A stretch of 56,570 nucleotides of DNA from Bacteroidales bacterium (lineage in GTDB: Bacteria > Bacteroidota > Bacteroidia > Bacteroidales > UBA12170), in contig JADGDY010000010.1 in NCBI GenBank assembly GCA_016744655.1, positions 1 through 56,570 on the forward strand, given 5' to 3'. The stretch's first letter is position 1; every line of letters starts with the position of its first letter. The translations under genes and the position numbers were made by a program. Under the pieces are notes generated by a model that had not been told where the DNA came from, made no database searches, and saw nothing but the letters and a program-made list of their open reading frames with translations. This document shows, piece after piece, positions 19,378 through 27,616 of this stretch.

Positions 19378-20592
19378 ATGAAAAGAGTAATTTTAGTAAT
19401 GACCTTAAGCCTAATAATAGGCAGTTTAATAGCTCAAGAAATCGCACAATGGCGTGGCCCCAATAGAGATGGAAAATATCCAGATACAGGTTTGATGAAA
19501 CAATGGCCCGAAGAAGGCCCTCAAATGCTATGGCATTATGACGATTTGGGTTTGGGACATGGTTCTGCAGGTGTGACTAGTGATAGAATTTTTACTTCTG
19601 GTACCGATGAGGATGGAAATGGTTTTGTGGTGGCTTTAAACCATGATGGAGAAAAGATGTGGCAAACATCCATTGGTGAAGAATGGATGGATAGTTTTGA
19701 GGGTACTCGTTCCACTCCATTGGTTTATGGAGATAAATTATACATTATGAGTTCATATGGCTATTTGGCCTGCATGAGAACTGAGGATGGTAAAATAATA
19801 TGGGATGTGGATTTATTTAAGGATTACGATGGTGTAAATATAAAATGGGGAGTCACAGAAAATCTATTGATTGATGGCGAAAAATTATTCGTTACCCCAG
19901 GAGGAGAAAAAAACAATGTTCTCGCGCTAAATAAAGATACAGGCGAATTAATTTGGAGTTCAAAAGGAAATAGTGAAATTTCTGCATATTGTTCTCCAAT
20001 AGTAGTCGATCGTGGATTAACTCGTTTACTCATCACACAAACAGCCGAGTCTATTCTAGGTTTAGATGCAAAAACTGGTGAAGTTTTCTGGACATTCGAT
20101 CATCCTAATAAATATTCAGTGCAAGCCAATGCTCCCACCTATCAAGATGGAAAAGTATATATCGTAAGTGGTTATGGAAAAGGAGGAGTACAGCTTCAAA
20201 TTTCTGAGGATGGTAAATCTGTAACAGAGCTGTGGAGAAATAGGACTTTAGACGATAGGATGGGTGGAGTAGTTTTAGTTGACGGGAGAATTTACGGCTC
20301 TGGAGATAAAAAATCATGGCATTGCCTCGACTGGGAAACTGGTGAAGAGCTCTACAAAAGCAGGATGTTTAAAAATGGAAACATCATTTACGTCGATGGC
20401 CTCCTCTATTGTTATAGCGAAGCGGGTAAGGTAGGGATTGTAGATCCTAAGAGCAACGATTACAGTCTAATTTCTACTTTCGATGTTCCATTTGGAGAAA
20501 AATGGCATTGGGCCCATTTGGTGATTTATGATAAAAAGCTATATGTCCGTCATGATAATTCTTTGATGGTTTATGATATTACTGGGGAGTAA
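19378..20592 (+). CDS. exported PQQ-like beta-propeller protein
   Basis: A 404-residue secreted protein with signal peptide MKRVILVMTLSLIIGSLIAQ. The mature part opens with AQWRGPNRDGKYP, the WRG-type motif common to this family, followed by PQQ/ADH-like blades (ALNHDGEKMW, RTEDGKIIW, ALNKDTGELIW, GLDAKTGEVFW, CLDWETGEELY). No dehydrogenase domain or metal-site signature is visible, so it is probably a binding or scaffold propeller. It ends with VYDITGE. A degraded copy of this 3' end with its downstream sequence recurs near 24778. A 19-bp stem terminator follows. Confidence 0.87.
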   Translation: MKRVILVMTLSLIIGSLIAQEIAQWRGPNRDGKYPDTGLMKQWPEEGPQMLWHYDDLGLGHGSAGVTSDRIFTSGTDEDGNGFVVALNHDGEKMWQTSIGEEWMDSFEGTRSTPLVYGDKLYIMSSYGYLACMRTEDGKIIWDVDLFKDYDGVNIKWGVTENLLIDGEKLFVTPGGEKNNVLALNKDTGELIWSSKGNSEISAYCSPIVVDRGLTRLLITQTAESILGLDAKTGEVFWTFDHPNKYSVQANAPTYQDGKVYIVSGYGKGGVQLQISEDGKSVTELWRNRTLDDRMGGVVLVDGRIYGSGDKKSWHCLDWETGEELYKSRMFKNGNIIYVDGLLYCYSEAGKVGIVDPKSNDYSLISTFDVPFGEKWHWAHLVIYDKKLYVRHDNSLMVYDITGE

Positions 20593-20762
20593 ATGGTCCG
20601 CGAATTATCACTGATTAGGCTAATTTCACGATTAATGGTACATATTTCAAGTGCCACTTGAAATATGTACCATTATTTTTTTATGATTTGTTCTATTAGT
20701 TTGGTTTTTGACAATGATGATTATTCTGTTTTGAACTTTGTGGATACAAGTCTGATCTTGGA
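20566..20762 (+). repeat. left copy of a ~170-bp direct repeat
   Basis: It runs from the last codons of the propeller gene (ATGGTTTATGATATT) through GGTCCGCGAATT and TTGGTTTTTGACA to TTGGATT. It matches 24778-24950 at most positions. The right copy lacks most of the terminator hairpin present here. The two copies bracket about 4 kb holding the T9SS protein and hipBST genes. Confidence 0.75.
20634..20682 (+). terminator. strong intrinsic terminator after the propeller gene
   Basis: A perfect 19-bp stem (20634-20652 with 20656-20674) around a GCC loop, followed by a T-rich run. It is unusually long for a terminator. The related sequence near 24850 has lost the hairpin. Confidence 0.85.
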
Positions 20763-20837
20763 TTGATGGTGATGCATTCATCTTAGAAAGAAAAATTTAA
20801 AGGGCATCATATTTTTCTCCAAAATAAAGCAAATCCT

Positions 20838-22985
20838 TTACTGAACAATAACTTTTTGCGTTTCTAAAACCACATCATTCTCTCTAATCTCAAAGAAATA
20901 TAATCCTGCAGGATAGGAACTAATATCCTTTGTTAATTGCTGATTTTGAAACTTAAATTCTTCAATCTGAATTCCCATGCTATTGATAACAGAAACTGAT
21001 AATTGTCTATTAGTGTTTTGGGAGTGATAATTGATTTGAATATGTTCAGTTGCTGGATTTGGGTAAATATCAAACTTGTTTTGCTGGTTAAATTCATTTG
21101 TTCCTGTAGTGATAGACTTGAATCCGTATTCCAAATACTGGGCTCCTCTAAGTTTTAGCCAAGCATATTGTGTTTGATTGTCTACTTTGATCATAAATCC
21201 GATATAATAATCATGTAGAAAGTGATAAGAGATGAGGTGGCCATTATCATAAGAAACTCCGCCTATACTAGAATGATATTGTTTGAGTATGGCAGCTTCA
21301 TTATACCAATTATATTCTGCAGAAATAGCATCTGGTTCAGAAAGCACATCAATCCAGTCGTCATGTTCCACATGGTCGCAGATTAGAACTTGATTGTCGC
21401 CAAGAGGATCAAAGATATAGTATTGTGAGAAGCTTCCTCCTGAAGTCCAAGCATAACCTCCATTAACCGAAATGTCATTCTGTCCATCTCTATTTAAATC
21501 TATCTCATATTCTTCCCAATCATGATTCGGATTGTCGCCATTTATATATGGAAATGGTGAAAATTCATCATCACATTCAAACCAATGAATGTTCTCTCCT
21601 TCTTTCTGACCAGCATAAAAAGAATTAGGCTCTGTTAAATAAAATCTTCTGGAAGGCTCTGAGAATACAGGAGTTCTGCATGAAATACTATCAGGGACTG
21701 ATAAGATTCTGACTTGATAGGCCACATCGCTAGTGATGAAATCACCTGCAATATCTTTCTGATTTTCATTTAAATTTAAAATCACCATAGAATCTTCATC
21801 TATTGGAATTAAAGTATAAAAATCATTTGGAAGTAGCCATGCTTGCTCGGCATCAAAATTTCCTATGTCCTCAAAAGGAATCACAAAAGCTCTGAATTCA
21901 GTTAAGTAATCTTCGCTGATATAAGAATCAAAAGATATTTCAATATCTGAGGATTGATTATTACTGCCTTTATCCAGCGCAAGAGGAAGCTTAACAGCTT
22001 CTATATAAGCCGAAAGTTTGATGGGTTTAGAAGGTGTGGCAAGCCTATTTAAATCAGAGTTCCCATCTTCGCTAATATTCAAAATGTGAACTCGATAATC
22101 CAAAAACTTTTCTAAAACATCCCCATCTTTATCTGTGCTAGTTTCCATAAAGACATCTCTAATCACAAAATTGGTATCAGAAATATCAACAGGAATACTA
22201 TAGTATTTATCCTCCTCTAATTGATTCATGACATTTATATCAAGGGCAGTATTGTCATCAGCCTTAGCAAGAATAACTCTATATTCTGAAAACAATGTTT
22301 CGTCAATGGCTTTGGTAAAAGAGAATTGAATATCTCTGCCATCAAAGTAGTTATTCACATCAATAGCATCTAAAGAAGTACAAGCTAAATCGGCGCCTTC
22401 ACCGGTAATAATCTCACTGGTAGGAGTTTCATTAAAAGCATAATCAACGGCCCACATGGTATGATCACCGCTCAAATGTAGCCTAAGCCATGCATAATGA
22501 TATTCATCATCTAGTTTAATTCTCAGACCCAAATAGGCTTCTCTTACATAGCGCCAATGTCCTTGGAATTGGTGGCTGCTTGATAGTCGGGTGTATTGAA
22601 TATATGTTTGGGAATTTGCAGACCAATTTAGTGCTTCATTTATATTTTCTCCATAAGGAATTGCAGTCGCACTATCATTAGTGATGGCAACCTGAGCATC
22701 ATTTATGCTTCTTATCCAATAACGATAACTCCATGAAAAGCCATCATCAAGAAATCTATAGTATAATACAAAATCATTAATATCATCATTATTGAGATCA
22801 ATGGGAAGACTATCTCTACTGATTAGCTCTGCATCGGGTGTATAATCTGTATATGTTATTTGACTATGCCCTGGGGAAAAGAGAGCAAGACTAAAAAACA
22901 AAGTTAAAACGACTCTATGTGTTTTTGGAATTGATTTTGAGCTTAAGCAAAAAAACTTACAGAAAAGTGATGTGTTATTTTTCAT
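20838..22985 (-). CDS. large T9SS-secreted protein with type A sorting domain
   Basis: A 715-residue exported protein. After an N-terminal signal (VVLTLFFSLALFSPGHSQ) it carries a ~190-residue domain with repeated IDLNNDDINDF calcium-loop-like text and YHYAWLRLHL. A middle region of fibronectin-like beta-strands follows. A second copy of the first domain type comes next (EIDLNRDGQNDI, TQYAWLKLRG). The protein ends in a Por sorting domain (FDIYPNPATEHIQINY to the end), so it should be displayed or released by type IX secretion. The biochemical role is unknown. Codon use and AT content are like the surroundings. Confidence 0.88.
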   Translation of the reverse strand: MKNNTSLFCKFFCLSSKSIPKTHRVVLTLFFSLALFSPGHSQITYTDYTPDAELISRDSLPIDLNNDDINDFVLYYRFLDDGFSWSYRYWIRSINDAQVAITNDSATAIPYGENINEALNWSANSQTYIQYTRLSSSHQFQGHWRYVREAYLGLRIKLDDEYHYAWLRLHLSGDHTMWAVDYAFNETPTSEIITGEGADLACTSLDAIDVNNYFDGRDIQFSFTKAIDETLFSEYRVILAKADDNTALDINVMNQLEEDKYYSIPVDISDTNFVIRDVFMETSTDKDGDVLEKFLDYRVHILNISEDGNSDLNRLATPSKPIKLSAYIEAVKLPLALDKGSNNQSSDIEISFDSYISEDYLTEFRAFVIPFEDIGNFDAEQAWLLPNDFYTLIPIDEDSMVILNLNENQKDIAGDFITSDVAYQVRILSVPDSISCRTPVFSEPSRRFYLTEPNSFYAGQKEGENIHWFECDDEFSPFPYINGDNPNHDWEEYEIDLNRDGQNDISVNGGYAWTSGGSFSQYYIFDPLGDNQVLICDHVEHDDWIDVLSEPDAISAEYNWYNEAAILKQYHSSIGGVSYDNGHLISYHFLHDYYIGFMIKVDNQTQYAWLKLRGAQYLEYGFKSITTGTNEFNQQNKFDIYPNPATEHIQINYHSQNTNRQLSVSVINSMGIQIEEFKFQNQQLTKDISSYPAGLYFFEIRENDVVLETQKVIVQ

Positions 22986-23004
22986 AATTTTATTTTGGGG
23001 TTTT

Positions 23005-23012
23005 CAAATATA
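23005..23012 (-). promoter_or_regulatory. -7 promoter element for the T9SS protein gene
   Basis: On the minus strand the sequence is TATATTTG, an exact TAnnTTTG, 20 nt before the start at 22985. Confidence 0.5.
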
Positions 23013-23133
23013 TGAAAATAACAGTAGCAGGGTATAATTTATTTGGAATCTGATATTGATGCTTGTTTTATTTTGGATTTTATGGATGTTTCTAGGGTTT
23101 AGGATGCATTGAAAAGGAATTTAGGATCAGGTT

Positions 23134-24120
23134 TTATTTGCAAAATAACTTCAATCTCTTGTGATAAGACTGTAAATAATTGCGCTTTAGTTTCTCGCTA
23201 AGAAATGAGGAGTTTATAAGAAGTTCTACCTTTTCTTTGTGGTAGCGCATCTCTTCCATGACTTTAGTAGTTTGCTTAGGATTAACCTCTGCTTGATTCG
23301 CTAAAATTTTAAATTGATTTGAAATACTTCCTTGGCTCAATCTTGGACCTAATAATCCGCCTTCTAAGGCAAAATCGCTATCTTCCATATGTATTCTGGT
23401 ATTTAATAGGTCGTATGCAGGACTTAGTCGAAAATCTCCTAGAGGAGTTTCGTGGATAGAGAAATTCTTATAATGAGCATCTCCATTGGAGAATAAATAG
23501 TTGAAGATAATGAGCTTAAAAAGTTTGGGAGCTTCAATTTGATAAATAGGAAGATATTTTTTCAATTGGATAAATAGCTCTAAGTAATTTCCAGAATACT
23601 TATAATTCTCACCATGCCTTTGTGGTGTTTTTCCTGCTAAAGAAGCAAAATCATCTTGTGCCCATTTATGCCCATCTTCGGCTATATCAAATCGCTTGGT
23701 GATATATGCAGGTTCACCACCTTTGAAAAATATCAACGCATTTTCTGCAGTTTCAATGCCATAAATTTGACGAGCAATTTGCATGGTTAAATGCTCGTTG
23801 GCAGGCATAAAAGAAGCATTTTTCCCAAAGGAAGGAATGGTTTTTAATATGTGGCTTCCTTGTTCTTCCGTTTTACTCAATCTTACTCGGTTCTTTTCCA
23901 GAACCACTGAGAACTTCTCTTGAACTCCAGAAATGGAAATTCTCTGATGGTTTTCGAGAAAAACAGAATGATTAGAATCCTCAGAATTTGGAGAATTAAA
24001 ATTCAGAACATGATGAACTTTCTTACCATTAAATACCCTGTTTAGGCATGTTTTACTATAACTTTGAAAGCCTTGCTTTAAAGTTCCAGGACAATGATTG
24101 ATGTGATTGAAAGTGCTCAT
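23134..24120 (-). CDS. hipT: HipT-like serine/threonine kinase toxin
   Basis: A 328-residue HipA-family kinase that lacks the N-terminal subdomain of full HipA. The Gly-rich ATP loop reads ISISGVQEKF (61-70) and contains the SIS pattern reported for HipT autophosphorylation, instead of the HipA form. The catalytic loop is SNGDAHYKNFS (Asp214, Asn219) and the metal-binding Asp is in SPAYDLLN (Asp237). The N-terminus adds a Cys-containing HCPGTLKQGFQSYSKTC segment. Its start overlaps the hipS stop by 4 nt. In the E. coli system HipT inactivates tryptophanyl-tRNA synthetase; the target here is unknown. Confidence 0.88.
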   Translation of the reverse strand: MSTFNHINHCPGTLKQGFQSYSKTCLNRVFNGKKVHHVLNFNSPNSEDSNHSVFLENHQRISISGVQEKFSVVLEKNRVRLSKTEEQGSHILKTIPSFGKNASFMPANEHLTMQIARQIYGIETAENALIFFKGGEPAYITKRFDIAEDGHKWAQDDFASLAGKTPQRHGENYKYSGNYLELFIQLKKYLPIYQIEAPKLFKLIIFNYLFSNGDAHYKNFSIHETPLGDFRLSPAYDLLNTRIHMEDSDFALEGGLLGPRLSQGSISNQFKILANQAEVNPKQTTKVMEEMRYHKEKVELLINSSFLSEKLKRNYLQSYHKRLKLFCK

Positions 24121-24437
24121 ATCTTCTTCACTTTTATAGCGCCAATGGTATCGTGTTGGGCAATATTTAAAAGCAGGCCAAAGTCATCATGATTATCAAT
24201 ACCAAATGTTTTGCATAGGATGGTTTTGTTTATTCCTTCCGGAAGCATATGATAAAAAAAGGGAAACAGATAATCGCTTTTAAAGACCTCGTTAGATTTG
24301 GGAAAGCTAAAACTGATGTTGGGTTTAGTGCTATTGTTTAACCATAATTCATCATATTGAAAAATAAAACCACCATCATCCAATTGTGTCAATATTCCTG
24401 ACAGCTCATCTTTATATAGTATTTTGGCTTTTCTCAT
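24117..24437 (-). CDS. hipS: HipS-like protein (HipA N-terminal subdomain)
   Basis: A 106-residue protein equal to the N-terminal subdomain of HipA (YKDELSGILTQLDDGGFIFQYDELWL, then FFYHMLPEGINK). In full HipA this domain is fused to the kinase; here it is a separate gene between hipB and hipT, each joined by a 4-nt overlap. In characterised HipBST systems HipS is the antitoxin that neutralises HipT. That role is inferred here from gene order and domain content. Confidence 0.85.
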   Translation of the reverse strand: MRKAKILYKDELSGILTQLDDGGFIFQYDELWLNNSTKPNISFSFPKSNEVFKSDYLFPFFYHMLPEGINKTILCKTFGIDNHDDFGLLLNIAQHDTIGAIKVKKI

Positions 24438-24649
24438 GGAGCTTTATTTTGTTTTACTTGAAGCTGTAATTCCATTCCCAGAGCATTGGCTATTTTTTGA
24501 ATAGTCAGCAGAGTGGGGTTTCCTTTTCCACTCTCCAGTTGTTTTAATGTTCTTAATCCTACGCCAGATATTTCCGCAAGAGTTTCTTGAGTAACATGAA
24601 GCATTTCTCTTCGCTTTTTTATACTGGTGATGATATCTTTCAAGTGCAT
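24434..24649 (-). CDS. hipB: HipB-like XRE antitoxin/repressor
   Basis: A 71-residue helix-turn-helix protein (EMLHVTQETLAEISGVGLRT and LKQLESGKGNPTLLTIQKIA are the HTH). It is the first gene of the hipB-hipS-hipT set and overlaps hipS by 4 nt. It should dimerise, bind operators at its own promoter and augment toxin neutralisation. The -7 promoter element lies just upstream at 24669-24676. Confidence 0.9.
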   Translation of the reverse strand: MHLKDIITSIKKRREMLHVTQETLAEISGVGLRTLKQLESGKGNPTLLTIQKIANALGMELQLQVKQNKAP

Positions 24650-24668
24650 TATATGGCTCTATTTATTG

Positions 24669-24676
24669 CAAATATA
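24669..24676 (-). promoter_or_regulatory. -7 promoter element of the hipBST operon
   Basis: TATATTTG on the minus strand, an exact TAnnTTTG, 20 nt before the hipB start. Confidence 0.5.
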
Positions 24677-24777
24677 TGAAATATTACGGAATTGTTAATT
24701 GATAGTGCTTTTTGTTGCACTTTATGCTTATCTAGAAGAGGTTTCTGGGAACGAATCTCTGTTTGTAATGATGTTTT

Positions 24778-24950
24778 TGGATGGTTTATGATATTGCTGG
24801 GCAATAAATGGTCCGCGAATTTCGCTGATTGGGCTAATTTTAAATTATAATGGTACATATTTGTTTTATGATTTATTCAGCTGATTTGGTTTTTGACAGT
24901 GATGATTATTCTGTTTTGAATTTTATGAATACAAACAAAATTTTGGATTA
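24778..24950 (+). pseudogene. remnant of a propeller gene 3' end; right copy of the direct repeat
   Basis: The stretch ATGGTTTATGATATTGCTGG then TAA encodes MVYDIAGQ-stop, the same ending as the propeller gene at 19378 (MVYDITGE-stop). The following ~150 nt align with the sequence downstream of that gene, minus most of its terminator hairpin. Upstream of 24778 the similarity fades and no reading frame continues. It is therefore a truncated duplicate, not an expressed gene. The gap 24650-25145 holds only this remnant, the hipBST promoter and repeat copy C. Confidence 0.7.
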
Positions 24951-25042
24951 ATCGAATAAGAGAGCTATCTAAAATCAGACTTCATAATTAGTGTCAGCAA
25001 GAAAACTGCTGAATTTTGAAGTGCTTAGTCAGAAGATATCAA

Positions 25043-25135
25043 GTTCGAGGCTTTTGCAGTTTTGAAAATCAGGCGTTTACTTTGGTAAATAACTATTTTC
25101 AAAACAAAAGTAACGAAGAAATTGGCGTTTTCTGG
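25043..25135 (+). repeat. structured intergenic repeat family R1, copy C
   Basis: It starts near TTCGAGGCTTTTGCAG, has the central dyad GTTTACTTTGGTAAAT inside a TGAAAAT...ATTTTCA arm pair, and ends with GTAACGAAGAAATTGG. Outer partly complementary arms extend to about 24993 and 25140. It lies just past the 3' end of the minus-strand lipoprotein gene. Confidence 0.75.
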
Positions 25136-25145
25136 CAAGTATTAA

Positions 25146-26261
25146 TTATTTTTTATCTAATACCAAATCCAACTGGTCTATTTGATAACCTTGATAAATA
25201 TTGTTGATATTTCCATAATATCCTTTAAACCTCAAATGCATATTTTTATTCATTTCTAAATTCATGAAAAATAAGTCTAATGGTTCATTGTCAACTGTTA
25301 CTTTTATCACTTGATTATCTTTGCTCAATTCCCAAGCTCCTTTGGTATATTGAGCTGTGGAATTAAAAACAAACAAACTATCTTCGGTAAATTTGAAAGT
25401 CATTTTCCTGATTATTCCAAACTCTTTGAAAAAGCGATGGATTCGTTTTAAATGAACTGTATCACCAACGTCTTCTTCAAAACGACTCGTAAAATTGTAA
25501 TCCTTAATGATAAACTCATGATTGGTCAATTGGTTTAGTAAATCATTGTGCTCCTTTTGTGGTTTAGCTGATGATTTCACCAGTCTTAAAATTTTAAAAT
25601 CTTTGGTTCCCCAAACGTCATAAAATTTAAGTGTTATTGTATCCTGTTTAACATCAATAATTTGATATATATCAGGTTCAAAATTAGAAAAGGCAGTACT
25701 TATTAAGTATTTCTGACCATAAAATTCCATCAAAGCCCAACCTGAATACTTGCCCCATCCTCGAACATTATGAGCAAATTTAAATGTTTTGTCATGGTTC
25801 AAAATCTTAAAATCATAATCAATAAAATCAATCCTGAATTTGTTTTCTCCATCCATTAAATACCATTCGTTTTCAAACAAATCTTTTTCGGTAATTGTAA
25901 AATTGGGAGATTCATTATCTGCTAACCTAATATAAGTTGCAATTGTGCTATCCCATGGGAAAACAAGTCGGACGCTGTCTGGACCAAGGTAGCCTATTTG
26001 TATTTCAATTGAATCTTCTAAAATGATTGAACTTTCGGTAAATGTTACCATATCCTCTACTAAAGTATCACTATATGCATATTGAAATGTTTTTTTGCCT
26101 GATTTGATTTCCATAAAATAGCCTTGATACAAGCTATTTACTTCCCATCCATCTTGAATTGATGCAACAGATAACCAAGTTCCCTCTAATCCTTTTGGTG
26201 GAGTTTTGGAATTTGGTGTACAGCTGGTGATGATGATTAATAAAATGAGTAGTTTTTTCAT
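25146..26261 (-). CDS. putative lipoprotein of unknown function
   Basis: A 371-residue protein with a short lipoprotein signal, MKKLLILLIIITSC, then a Pro/Lys spacer. Three similar ~110-residue stretches are visible (around GLEGTWLSV, FENEWYLMDG and LTNHEFIIKDY), each with Trp and alternating beta-strands, suggesting repeated lipocalin-like barrels. No catalytic motif is present and the function is unknown. Its 5' end, including the sequence just upstream, is echoed in a ~58-bp direct repeat near 27558, on the far side of the fic gene. Confidence 0.7.
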   Translation of the reverse strand: MKKLLILLIIITSCTPNSKTPPKGLEGTWLSVASIQDGWEVNSLYQGYFMEIKSGKKTFQYAYSDTLVEDMVTFTESSIILEDSIEIQIGYLGPDSVRLVFPWDSTIATYIRLADNESPNFTITEKDLFENEWYLMDGENKFRIDFIDYDFKILNHDKTFKFAHNVRGWGKYSGWALMEFYGQKYLISTAFSNFEPDIYQIIDVKQDTITLKFYDVWGTKDFKILRLVKSSAKPQKEHNDLLNQLTNHEFIIKDYNFTSRFEEDVGDTVHLKRIHRFFKEFGIIRKMTFKFTEDSLFVFNSTAQYTKGAWELSKDNQVIKVTVDNEPLDLFFMNLEMNKNMHLRFKGYYGNINNIYQGYQIDQLDLVLDKK

Positions 26262-26301
26262 AATGGAGGACTATTTTGATAAAGGATTTCTTGTCTTTTC
26301 T
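26243..26301. repeat. left copy of a ~58-bp direct repeat flanking fic
   Basis: The segment containing GAGTAGTTTTTTCATAATGG and GGATTTCTTGT is repeated at 27558-27616 with few differences. This copy covers the first codons of the lipoprotein gene and its upstream region. Confidence 0.65.
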
Positions 26302-26355
26302 ATAAATGAAGCAAATTGTAAATTTGATGGACTTGATAAAATACACAATAGTGCA

Positions 26356-27441
26356 TTATTTACTTTCTAATATTTCCATTAATTGATGATTCAAATACAA
26401 CTTCTCTTTTCCAACTTTATATGATGTTAAAAAACCAATTTCTTCTAAAGAAATCAAATAATTACCAACTGTTTTTAGTGATCCTAATCCCGCTTTAATG
26501 AGATACTGTCTTTTTGTGTAGGGTAATTTAAATAAAACCTCGACCAAATCCTTTGAATATACTTTCGGTAAAACTGTTTTGATTTGCTCAGCACTTTTTT
26601 CCATTAAGTCAATGACTTTTTCCAATCTTATCAATCCATTTTTAGCAGTAGTCTCAACCATATCAAGAATATATAGAATGAAGCTTTCCCAATTATCTTT
26701 TTCGGTAATTTCTCTTAGCCTTTTATAATACTCTGCTTTATTTTGTATGATATAATCACTTAGATAAATTGCTGGAATGTCTAATAGTTTCTCCATTTTT
26801 AGGTACAGTAACAATAGTATTCTACCGGTTCTTCCATTTCCGACTGAAAAAGGATGAATCGCTTCAAATTGATAATGCATCAAAGCTAGTTTGATTAATG
26901 GGTCAAGAGAATTGTCTTGGTTTATGAATCTTTCAAGGTTTGATAATTTATCCCTAATTATGTCTTCGCCTGATGGCGGTGTGTATATTACATCTCCAAT
27001 GGTATTTGATAGTGTTGTTCCTGGTGTTACTCTTATTCCAGAAGTATTTTGCTTAATACACTGAACAATTTCAACACAAAGGTTGGTTGTTATAAATGGT
27101 TTTGATTCGAGTCTTTCTAAACCAAGCCATAATGCTTCTTTATAATTTAGCACTTCTTTTGTTGCTGAATTTTTAAGCTTTTTATCAGCTACAACTGATT
27201 GGTATAAATCATCATTCGTGGTTATTATATTCTCAATTTCTGAACTTGCTTTAGCTTCTTGTAAATGTATTGTATCAAGAAATAGTCTTGGATTTGGCAA
27301 ATTAATCATTGCTCCATTGAGTTGAGCTAAAGCTCGACTTGCAGTAATTGTTTTTAACAGTACTTTTTTCGTTTCTAAATCCTGATTTGGAGGGAGAATG
27401 GGTAATTCATTATAGGGTCGTTTGCTATCAAATCTATTCAT
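26356..27441 (-). CDS. Fic-domain protein (AMP-transferase) with wHTH C-terminus
   Basis: A 361-residue Fic protein. The catalytic motif HPFSVGNGRTGR (residues 196-207) is complete, so AMPylation of a target hydroxyl is expected. An N-terminal alpha-inhibition motif is present: Ser66-x3-Glu70-Asn71 inside KASSEIEN, as in class II self-inhibited Fic proteins. The C-terminal ~80 residues (LVEVLFKLPYTKRQYLIKAG, then LKTVGNYLISLEEIG) form a winged-helix DNA-binding domain. Several TTTAC-type dyads lie directly upstream, suggesting autoregulation. The gene is bracketed by a short direct repeat, which suggests it was inserted here. Confidence 0.9.
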   Translation of the reverse strand: MNRFDSKRPYNELPILPPNQDLETKKVLLKTITASRALAQLNGAMINLPNPRLFLDTIHLQEAKASSEIENIITTNDDLYQSVVADKKLKNSATKEVLNYKEALWLGLERLESKPFITTNLCVEIVQCIKQNTSGIRVTPGTTLSNTIGDVIYTPPSGEDIIRDKLSNLERFINQDNSLDPLIKLALMHYQFEAIHPFSVGNGRTGRILLLLYLKMEKLLDIPAIYLSDYIIQNKAEYYKRLREITEKDNWESFILYILDMVETTAKNGLIRLEKVIDLMEKSAEQIKTVLPKVYSKDLVEVLFKLPYTKRQYLIKAGLGSLKTVGNYLISLEEIGFLTSYKVGKEKLYLNHQLMEILESK

Positions 27442-27450
27442 TATTTAAAA

Positions 27451-27532
27451 GTAAAATTTACATTTATTTTCAACACGAGTGTAAAAGTACGAATAATTTA
27501 CTCCTGTTCAAAGCGTAAAGGTAAAAGTTACC
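27451..27532 (-). promoter_or_regulatory. cluster of GTAAA/TTTAC dyads upstream of fic
   Basis: Three dyads are visible: GTAAAATTTAC (27451-27461), GAGTGTAAA...TTTACTC (about 27477-27502) and GGTAAAAGTTACC (27520-27532). They cover the fic promoter region, as expected for operators. Binding by the Fic protein's own wHTH domain is an inference. Confidence 0.45.
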
Positions 27533-27557
27533 CTCGTTTCAGCATGGAGTTCCGCTA

Positions 27558-27616
27558 GTAATAGGAGTAGTTTTTTCATTATGGAGGATTATTTTGAAAA
27601 AGGATTTCTTGTTTTT
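27558..27616. repeat. right copy of the ~58-bp direct repeat flanking fic
   Basis: It matches 26243-26301. On the minus strand it holds the last codons of the MORN-like gene, followed by a relic lipoprotein start (ATGAAAAAACTACTC) that runs out of frame. Confidence 0.65.

Noticed and set aside
24649..24858. A 69-codon minus-strand frame upstream of hipB
   Set aside because: It covers the hipB promoter and the propeller-gene remnant, and its sequence is explained by the direct repeat.
25016..25207. A 63-codon plus-strand frame across the gap after hipBST
   Set aside because: It is coded by the inverted arms of repeat copy C and runs into the end of the minus-strand lipoprotein gene. No start signal or protein-like pattern is seen.
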